From positions 9,489,460 through 9,553,459 of the forward strand of contig CM057233.1 of the NCBI GenBank assembly GCA_029891385.1: a stretch of DNA of 64,000 bases. The letters run 5' to 3'. Origin of the DNA: Erythroxylum novogranatense. Taxonomy: Eukaryota > Streptophyta > Magnoliopsida > Malpighiales > Erythroxylaceae. This document shows positions 55,898-64,000 of the stretch, piece after piece (position 1 is the first letter of the stretch; each line of letters begins with the position of its first letter). Both the position numbers and the translations under genes were made by a program. The notes beneath the pieces are model-generated. The model did not search any database. It worked only from the letters and a program-made list of their open reading frames with translations, and had not been told where the DNA came from.

Positions 55898-58563
55898 TCC
55901 TTCATATTTCATGCATTCTCAGGATAGAATGCATCACTTACAATGCCGGAACTTATTCGGCCATATTCACTCAAATCCACATTCTTAGTTACCAATTGCT
56001 CTTTTGAGGTCCCCAACTAAGACCTTTCTTTATACGGTAATACATAGGTGTCGATGTTATCGACATCCCCCAAATCCAAAATTTTAGGTTTTTCTCCATT
56101 TCTTTTGCTCCAATTAACTCGTCACTATACCCTCTTTATTGCACTCGATCGAGTAACCCAGTATCCATAATTATGGTACTTTACTATACAGTGTTCTATC
56201 CGATACTATTTATTGGAACATAGGTTCCTCAGCCCAATCCTTTCAATCTTTCCAATTTCTAGTCATACCTCAATCTCTAAAAATCTGTCTAGTCACTGAA
56301 TGACTCAAGTGATTTTGTCCACATCATGATTCTACGCTCTCAATCCAATTACTGTTGCAGAGTTTCCAATTCATGGGTCTAAATTTAACTCAGGCAGTAA
56401 ATCATCATTAGCAACACCAAAATCATGTTATACATTTCAACCAAATTCCTCATAATCATAAATTCATCTTCACTAAGAGTATAGTCCCTTATTGATATCC
56501 TTATGCTTAGGTCCCATTAACTTTCAAGAATAATATCTAATCAGAGCATAATCAACACTAATAGGTAGAACCTCTTATTTTGCTCAAGAAATTCCTTGAG
56601 TAACAAATTTCTCTAAAACAAGTTACCCTCAATTTCTAGTTAAACTTCCAATTTCTCAACAGATTTCCCAATTCTTTCGAATTCCTACAGATTCCTCATT
56701 GACTTATACAAATGTCTGTTCATTCATATCTGTTGCTCCACATATTTCAATCGGTTTAAAATCATAACATCCTGTGTTGGAAACCCTTAATATTAAGGAA
56801 GATTTGTGGTTCCCAAACACTCATTTACACCCTAAGATGCAGACCAAAATTCTTCTCACATAAACAAAAGTGTTTCCTTGAAATACCCAAATCCCCTCAT
56901 ACACTTAGATATTTCACATCGTCAACTCCAATTTCTTCATTACAGCAGTCAGTTCTCGCCTGAATCAAACCCGATTGTATCAGGTAAAGAACTTTCGACC
57001 TTTAGATAATGATAGAATTACCAGATTCCATGGTTGAATTGCGAGAAGAGCTTATGATCTCAGCTATTTGTCACAGAAAGCCTACCCTCATTGATCAAAT
57101 TCCACGCTAACAAACCTCGATATAATCACTCACCTATTTTCCATACGTACTTATAGGTCCCTTTTGAAAATTCAAGAGAATCAATTTCCACTTTTCCTAC
57201 TATCATAATTGGATCAATTTGTATGGCCCACTCTAGTCAATGCATCCTCGATACTAAGGCCCAATGAACTATAAAGTAATCTCTTATACTATACAACCCA
57301 GCAATTTTCATCTAACTCTTACTATCTCATCTAGAGATGTATTTATCTCACATTTCAATCACTCATAGTTCCTTTGTACACAACGTCTCGTCACAAACAT
57401 TTTTAAGTGCTTTCACTCTTCTCTTTTGAGTTATCATCATTTCTGAAGTGCATACATAAAACAATTCAAATCAGAGCACATATCTCCTTGTTCCTATAGT
57501 AACACGTCATGAATCTCGTTTCCAATCATTTGCAAAATCGGCCTAATTATTTTATTGTCCCTGCGTATAGTCCCAATCTATTCATAATTATAATGCAGAA
57601 GCATTACGAAATGCAATCCCAGTATTCAAACTATTGTGACATTTCAAAGCCATGTCTACTGCAGTTATTTCCTTTTTAACCTAGCTTACACATTTTATTC
57701 CTTCCATTTCTACTTCTTTTTGTCAATATCTTTTCTTCTCTATTCCCTTTAAAGGCAAAGCATTTCAGTCTCATATCAATACACTACATTATCCACTAAC
57801 ACGAATATAATCAATCTATATTGACCTTATCAGATCACGTACCTTTTTCCCCGTTTCCAATTTTTTTCCATTTTATCAACCATAGAAGTCAGAATCATAA
57901 TACCTGATCATCCTGAACCTTTTTTTTTTCTCATTGACATATCCATATACAAATTTATACTCTGGTCATTTTAACCGTTATTCTCCTCATGCCTACATTT
58001 GACCAAGTCCAGACCCTGGCACATTTCGTTTTCTTTTTCTCAATTTGTTTGCTTACGCTATAATGCAGTCCATCATACCCATATAGTAACACAAATACAG
58101 TAAATCCATTTATGTCTTTTTCTCATTTCCACATATCCTAATTTATCGAACAACTCATCAATATCACAATTGCCTAGTCCTTACTGAGCTTTTGATCAAC
58201 CAAAAGCATATTTTTATACTCAATCGTACCCCTGATCACTCTTTACCGATATCTCTTTCATATCGAAATTTAATCTTTCCAGACTATCGCAATTTCATTT
58301 TCTTACAACCTAATTTATGCACTTTAAGTCTCATTACTCAATCGATATCACTTATTTCCAAATCCAGCCCATACCACTATCTTCACATTCCTATCGCATT
58401 CAAGGGTTTATGACTACAGTACAGTGTGAATATCATTTACAATGTGTAGGACCTCGGACTCTCTGGCCTCGCGTCCTCAAAAAGGGCCTTGGCCTCACGG
58501 GCCTCGCGCCCTCACAGTTTCACTTATCCCATTCCCAATTGCCCATAATCCACATTGACTCAT

Positions 58564-58692
58564 ACGCGTCTTAGGGATAGGAGAGCCCTCTGGGTATGCA
58601 CTATTCCCTTTCGAGCTCGAGGCTCTTTTTCAGTAGTCGAGCTTGTAGCTCTGATCAAGATATCACGCCATTTCTAATCTATTCAGATTTTA
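58564..58692 (-). mobile_element. E2 5' LTR, inner fragment (truncated)
   Basis: It matches 53552-53680. The LTR end and PBS (equivalent to 51976-53551) are absent, so about 1.6 kb has been deleted at this junction. Confidence 0.78.
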
Positions 58693-59210
58693 CGTAACAT
58701 CCAATTATCGCTATCAAGGGCATTATGGTAATATTGGGTCAGACTGATAGGTTTCATTGCATTCACTGATTGAACATGTTACTGGCCTCTATTCATAGAG
58801 GAACAGGTTTATTGCATATTCATTTGTTCATAGGTACATGCATTCATGATTTTTCGGCATTTTAATTGTAAGTATGAATTGATTGGATTGTGAACTGGAA
58901 ACTGACTGAACTGATTGGATTATGATTGATTGAGAAATCAAGAGTAAGTGGGCTTGAATGACTGATTTAGAATAGGCTAAGAGTGATTGGCTATTGATAC
59001 TGGCTTATAGGAAATTTTCAGGAAATTCGGGAGAAAATGCCCGGACCGAAAATTTTGGAGTGATGTAATCGATCGATCAGATAAGATCGAAAGAATTGTC
59101 CAATGGCAATGGAAAAATTAGAGTTATACTGTTAGGAGATAAAAATGTTGAGCCATTGAAATTTAGAGACTGAAATTTAAACTAATTCGGAGACTCATGT
59201 CTATATATAG

Positions 59211-59220
59211 CTTAGGTTTG
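59211..59220 (+). promoter_or_regulatory. TATA box of solo LTR
   Basis: CTATATATAG is followed by CTTAGGTTTG. It is the best TATA match among the plus-strand LTRs. Confidence 0.6.
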
Positions 59221-59612
59221 AAAATTGGGGATTTTATCCTAAGGCATTACCGCTTCTTCTTCTCTCCTCCCACGGTGATCTTCGATTCCTCCCATCGATG
59301 AGGATTTCTCGATCTTTTCTTATGGTTTCCTTCTCATTGTGCTAAGCTAACTGGTTTACTGTGATTGATTAAGGTTGAGAAGCTTTGAGAGTGGTTTATC
59401 GTCGATTTTGAAGGTTTTAGGGTTTTCGGATATTTGAGGGATTTGTGGAACTTGATCGTAGATTGGTAAGTATTTATGGCTTTAATGTTGTTATTAATGG
59501 TTGTTCCATGCATTTATGGCATTTATGGGGAAAGATTGAGTAGTTAGGGTGTAAAATGTTGAGCTTAAAGAGCATTAATGGCGGAAATCGATCGGAGAAG
59601 ACGATCGGGCCT

Positions 59613-59800
59613 TCGTACGTCGCGACGAGCGCGCAGAGGTGTGAGGGCTTCGTTGCGATGAATAATAATTTATTCGTCGCAACGAGCTCGGCTGGACGTC
59701 GCGACGAGCGTGGATTTATTCGTCGCGACGAGCGGTCTCCACGCTATGCATTTAACGGATCGCTTCACGTCAAGGCCGAGCGGCCGTAGGTCGCGACAAG
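59613..59800 (+). repeat. GC-rich CpG minisatellite
   Basis: It includes GTCGCGACGAGCG-type units. The unit CGTCGCGACGAGCG near 59694-59708 is the purest. Confidence 0.8.
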
Positions 59801-60292
59801 GGATAGAAATTCTGATTGGATTGATTTTAGTTGATTGGGCATAATTGATGGTATAGACCTCCGATTGAGGTGATTCCTGATTCGTTATGCGCTAGGGAAA
59901 GAGGTCTACAATTGAGGATAATTATCGAAGTTAGAATTTAATTTAAATGGTATTGATTCATAGAGAATAAGGTCAATTATGGTTCATAGTGTGACCTAAG
60001 TATTGAATTGAGACAATTGGAATTTTAATTGGGATTTTCAATAGAGGTTTTGACCCAATGGATAGGGAATTGCTATAGGCAGTATAAATTAAGGAAATTA
60101 AACTGGATTTTAGGATTGGATCAATTATTGTCGATTGATTGAGCGAAGAGTTAGAATGGGACATAAGAGTTCAGAATTGGGTTTTAGCACCGAAAATCGT
60201 GAACATGCATTGTACATAATTTCATAGAGACATATGCATCATCAATCGCTTTAATTGAGCATCTAGTAATGGACCGTATTTCATCGTTATAG

Positions 60293-60357
60293 AGGCGCCG
60301 TTGGATCGTCATTCCACGACATTCTTTGGAACTTCCAGCAGAGTTCGGAAGTTATAG
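60293..60357 (+). other. Putative LTR mini-exon (65 nt)
   Basis: It lies between CGTTATAG| and TATAG|GTGAGTAACC, with AACTTCC...GGAAGTT arms (7 bp). Confidence 0.6.
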
Positions 60358-60411
60358 GTGAGTAACCTAGTTGGTTTCTCAAATTCCTGATTGTCTAAAT
60401 GCTCAATGTGA

Positions 60412-60888
60412 TTTACTTGCCAATGTGAAATTGCATGATTACTGAGATGTACATGATCGAATGACATGCTTTTACTGTATTGGATTGGACTACTGCATGA
60501 CACTGAGAAATGCAATACTGAGCTTTTATAGCCATACACTGAATTACTGAACACTGCATTACATGCGTGATTTACTTGCCAATGTGAAATTGCATGATTA
60601 CTGAGATGTACATGATCGAATGACATGCTTTTACTGTATTGGATTAGACTACTGCATGACACTGAGAAATGCAATACTGGGCTTTTATAGCCATACACTA
60701 AATTACTGAACACTGCATTACATGCGTGATTTACTTGCCAATGTGAAATTGCATGATTACTGAGATGTACATGATCGAATGACATGCTTTTCCGTATTGG
60801 ATCGACTATCGCATGACACCGAGAAATGCACATCGGGCTTTTATAGCCATACACCAATTATCGAACATCGCATTACATGCATAAATGC
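60412..60888 (+). repeat. 159-bp tandem repeat, three units
   Basis: Units start at 60412, 60571 and 60730, each with TTTACTTGCCAATGTGAAAT. Units 1 and 2 differ at only a few bases. Unit 3 diverges sharply after its first ~62 bases, where CTG becomes TCG or CCG. Confidence 0.93.
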
Positions 60889-60906
60889 ATGATCGATAAT
60901 GGATAT

Positions 60907-61032
60907 GTGACCCAAGTTGCTATTATCATCGAAAAGAGCCTCGAGCTCGAACATCAGATCGACCGCCTCGAGCCCGAGGGAGAAATCCTTGACGCGCCCC
61001 CATCGAATCTCGACCGGGTACTTGGGCACAAC
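60907..61032 (+). repeat. Hairpin array with closing stem (nested solo LTR copy)
   Basis: GTG-a-CCCAAG pairs with CTTGGG-CAC. Inside are CCTCGAGCTCGA and CCTCGAGCCCGAGG-type hairpins. Confidence 0.6.
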
Positions 61033-61211
61033 ACTGAATAACTGGAAAAGAGTCTCATATGCATTGTATACACATGACTGATTGAATTGCGACACTTACT
61101 GAATTATGTGATGACATGAGAGATTGCAAATTGTTTCATGCTACTGTAAACTGTTGCATAATACTGTGAATTGTTATTTGATACTGCAAACTATTATAGG
61201 TTACTGCAAAT

Positions 61212-61231
61212 TGTTATATATATATATATAC
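61212..61231. repeat. (TA) microsatellite, short
   Basis: About ten TA units within intron 2 of the solo LTR. Confidence 0.9.
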
Positions 61232-61281
61232 CAATTGTATCTTACTGTGCCGTGCTGTACGCAATCTGCGTAATGTATGAT

Positions 61282-61334
61282 TTGAGTGAACCATCGATGA
61301 TGGTTTCTCACTGAGTTCGCAAACTCACCCAAAA
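61282..61334 (+). other. Conserved hairpin near intron 2 acceptor
   Basis: TTGAGTGA/TCACCCAA arms (one mismatch) enclose ACCATCGATGATGGT and TGAGTTCGCAAACTCA. Confidence 0.78.
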
Positions 61335-61728
61335 TTGCAATATATTTTTTAGGATCGATAGAGTAGACTCCTAGCTCCGGAGATAGTCTTTTCCTGCCGT
61401 GCGAGCATGCTGGCAAGAGAAGCAATGGCACATAGGTCGGTCAGCTGGGTTGGACTTTTGCAGATGACTTAGGATAGATGTTTGTATCAGTTTCCTTTTT
61501 GGTTTTATTTAGAGGACTGATAGACTTGTCTATTCTGATATTGGATGACTGTATCGAGATTATTGTGGATTTTAAATTTACTGATTCCTGATATATTATG
61601 GTTTTAATTATTGTGATGCCATGTGGATTATTAGCGGAATTTTCTGGTAGTGCACCTTTATCATGGGATACGTGTCGGAGCGACCTTCGGGCGTCCCGAT
61701 GTGTACCCTACGGTGAGGGGGCGCTACA

Positions 61729-63312
61729 TTTTCACATCATAAACACAATTACACTTTCATATTCGCATAACGTTTTTGTATACTATCACTTCAATACTCC
61801 GGACCTTCTATCCAGAGTTTACATTCAATATTATCTCATCATTTTACTTCAGAGAATTTAAATTACTGAATTATAACATCTAATGCTCTGAGAACCGTCT
61901 AGGTCACTCACCTGGCTTCCACGCTAACGCCTAGAAGTCTCAGAAATGTCTGAGGCTGACTTTCCAAATGCCCCTATCATAATTCAAACACCGTAAGTTT
62001 ACACATTACCCTTTCAAAATAAAACTCATGTAGTAGTTTACGAAAATAAATGTATCACGCACTTTAGTGACATTCCCGGCACTAACCCAATATTTCACCC
62101 TAAAAAACTTCCTTAAAAATCAGAATTCAGTTGATACCCAAATCATTCAATTCGTTTCAGAAATCCCAAAGTTATTCTCCAACATATAACCATATCTTTC
62201 ACTAAACCACTATTCCATATTTCAAGCCTTTATAGACTGATTTAACATTTCCCCTCTTCATAAAGCATGAAGACCTTTGTCTCTAGCTCATAACAAATCC
62301 AAAATTATCTCATTTGAATAATGATATAAAAAGTTATGGCTTAAAAACTAAAACATATTCATTCAGGAACAGGGGTCCTCACGGCGGCGAAGAGAAGCTC
62401 GCTGCAGCTTGCTCCCTCATTCACGTCGCTACGTAAGGTCCTGCGCTCGTTGCGACGTGCGCAAATTCGCGTGCCGCGACGTGCGAGCCGTCTCCTTCCC
62501 CGAATCCAGTTTTTCACCATTCTCAAACCAACTCTTCCAATCTATTCAACACATAATTCATCTCTATTCCAAATTAACACTCATACATCATTTTCCAACT
62601 CAAATCCAACCCATATCATTTACAATTCATTAGAAATCTACCCCATGTTTGGAAACCCTAAACCAACATATACATAACCCAATCTTTACCCATATCACTC
62701 AAAACATAAATCAATCAACAAATCAAGAGGAAGGATACTTAAACTTACTTGATTTAGCTCACAAACTCCATAAGCCCTTCATGATTTCATCGAAAATCCT
62801 TTTCTTCTCCTCTTCTTCTCTCCCACGGCATCTCCCCATTTCTTTTCTTTCATCAACCCTAATTTCCCTTTTTATACCCATTTTAATAATGAAAAGTCCA
62901 TTTTGCCCCTTCTTTTAACTTTAAGCCTTTTTCTCTTAAGTATCTTGCCCAAATTGCCCTCATACCAAATTCTTATAACTTTACTATTACAATTCGGGAG
63001 TTCCGACTCTTAGGGACTGATTTGAAATTCAACTCTTTCCGAATCACTCGTTTTCTTGCCCATCAATTTTCCAATTCAATCATTTCATTTATTTTGACTT
63101 TCATAAATCTTTCTAAAATTCAATAACGAGAATTCCTAAATCATGTCTTTAATTGGAGTGTCAATGGTACATTCATTGTACCGAAAATCTCATCGGTACC
63201 CATTTTGAAATTTTCTGGAGAATTCCCATAAAGCACTCCAATTCAATTTCTCAATTACACAATTTCACATTTTTTGCAAAAATACCAAAGCCGGGAATTG
63301 TCACAAATGCAT
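61729..63312 (-). mobile_element. E2 5' LTR, outer fragment
   Basis: It repeats 53680-55278 closely, including donor (61906-61911), mini-exon 61912-61973, GC block 62380-62492, donor 62743-62748 and TATA box. It is cut at 63312 by another LTR, so its start lies beyond the window. Confidence 0.9.
61912..61973 (-). other. Putative LTR mini-exon (62 nt)
   Basis: It is the same length and boundaries as its sister 53862-53923. Confidence 0.55.
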
Positions 63313-64000
63313 TGTAACATCCCGTCACCGATGGGATGTGTACAGTTCATTGCATACGTATTTGGCACGAGCATGCATTATAGAATTTGAGTATAATTGG
63401 CATTTGTACGTACATATATGTATGACATATTTCTGACTTAATTTGGATAATTTGAATTTGGATATGATTAGGTCATGTGTGAGAATTTGGTCAAAATAGG
63501 CTATATGATTGAATTTGAATTAGAAAAGGATGTTAGGAAGTTGAATTATGAAATTGGAGTATATGATAATTAGTTTTCTATTTTTGAGGATTTATAAGAA
63601 ATTTTCTGGAATTTTTGAGAAATAGGCGGATAGGAAAATTGATCGATGACTGGTTAATTGGATTTTCGGTTCCGAAATTGATTATCCAATGGCTCGGACA
63701 GGTTAGAAATTCGAATTGAGGAATTAGGGTTTAGTCATTGGAATTCGGGAGAAATTAGAATTCGAAATTAGTTTGAGGCTGTTCGGATTTGGACTGGTGG
63801 AAATTCTATTAGCCAAACAAGCCCTTGTTCCTTTGATATTTAAACCCTTACTCTTTGAAATCTTTCTCTTCCACGAAGCTTTCTCCTTCTTCTTCGTGAT
63901 CCTCTTTCTTTGGATTGCTACTCGATTTCTTTGTGCCAATTGCTTTCTTCTTTTGTCATTGATCATTCCTTTGGCTTGGAAAAGAATAGAGAAGAAGTTG
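63313..64000 (+). mobile_element. Start of another plus-strand long LTR
   Basis: It begins TGTAACATCCCGTCACCGAT inside the E2 5' LTR (TGCAT precedes it, a possible TSD). The text resembles the start of the solo LTR at 17417 (TTTTTGAGGATTTATARAA, TTCCGAAATTGATT). It runs off the window; no leader introns are reached. Confidence 0.85.

Larger units (their letters stand above)
55362..58563 (-). mobile_element. Interior of E2, non-coding, contains an LTR-type array
   Basis: 3.2 kb with no recognisable gag-pol and no long frame. Unusually, 55688-55897 holds a closed hairpin array like those otherwise confined to LTRs. A G+C-rich patch (58449-58520, CCTCGCGTCC and GGGCCTCGCGCCC units) lies near the end. 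No PBS is found because the adjoining LTR end is missing. Confidence 0.6.
58693..61728 (+). mobile_element. Solo LTR (3,036 bp) nested in the E2 5' LTR
   Basis: It runs from CGTAACATCC (expected TGTAACATCC) to GGGGGCGCTACA, with TTTTA/TTTTC flanks close to a 5-bp TSD. Comparison with the uninterrupted sister at about 53680 shows the host sequence CAGATTTTCACATC split at this point. Leader marks: TATATATAG 59211-59220, donor 59466-59471, GC block 59613-59800, mini-exon 60293-60357, donor 60358-60363, 159-bp repeats 60412-60888, array 60907-61032, conserved hairpin 61282-61334 and acceptor 61351-61352. The 182-codon minus frame at 60309 reads through the 159-bp repeats and is not credible. Confidence 0.9.

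Noticed and set aside
60309..60857. 182-codon open frame on the minus strand with three similar internal blocks
   Set aside because: It runs through the 159-bp tandem repeat and the mini-exon of a solo LTR. The internal blocks are the repeat units (159 is a multiple of 3), not protein domains.

Overview
This 64 kb window is plant nuclear DNA, most likely from a flowering plant with a large repeat-rich genome (I would guess a eudicot, but I cannot name the species). It is about two-thirds A+T. I see no intact protein-coding gene and no tRNA or rRNA gene. Essentially everything I can recognise is nested LTR retrotransposon: decayed Ty3/gypsy Athila-type elements, one Ty1/copia element, and a younger layer of Ty3/gypsy elements with very long LTRs (about 2.75-4.2 kb) beginning TGTAACATCC/TGTAGCATCC and using initiator-tRNA-Met primer sites.

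Layout. 1-7865: a minus-strand long-LTR element (partial 3' LTR, PPT, about 3.2 kb interior, PBS, complete 5' LTR). 7866-22.3 kb: an old plus-strand Athila-type element (decayed gag, protease, RT, RNase H, integrase and a post-pol ATHILA ORF), broken by a truncated minus LTR (9778-11676) and a solo LTR (17417-20166, TSD TATAA). 22.3-25.4 kb: a second Athila-type derivative with one long frame broken only by stop codons. 25.4-33 kb: a third Athila-type derivative on the minus strand, carrying a 219-bp mini-LTR element and a 3.3 kb solo LTR (29022-32308, TSD TTAAC). 33-38.8 kb: a copia LTR, PBS and gag split by a 4.2 kb solo LTR (34067-38241, TSD AAAGA). 38.8-43.5 kb: a decayed ATHILA ORF-1 element and an unassigned LTR-like stretch. 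43.5-51.9 kb: a plus-strand long-LTR element. 52-63.3 kb: a minus-strand long-LTR element with a solo LTR (58693-61728) inside its 5' LTR. 63313-64000: the start of one more plus-strand LTR.

The most interesting signal lies inside the long LTRs. Copies in both orientations, otherwise much diverged, share a gene-like leader: TATA-like box, exon 1, a GTRAGT donor, intron 1 (about 0.8-1.9 kb), a mini-exon of nearly constant length (62-67 nt in eight copies), a strong AG|GTGAGT donor, intron 2 (0.6-1.55 kb), and a TTTTTCAG-type acceptor. Intron 2 carries (i) an array of small hairpins enclosed by a long-range stem, GTTGTGACC...GGTCACAAC, whose outer pairs covary between copies, and (ii) a conserved ~50-nt hairpin just upstream of the acceptor. 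The array has expanded differently in each copy (about 130 to 1,126 bp). Splicing and RNA folding are inferences from sequence; the motifs, their positions and the pairing were read directly.

The interiors of the long-LTR elements (3.2-3.7 kb) show no recognisable gag-pol, so they look like LARD-type non-autonomous elements. Two closely matching repeat pairs also differ in an odd way (short indels and CTG versus TCG/CCG switches), which suggests residual long-read assembly error; fine coordinates and frames should be read with that in mind.
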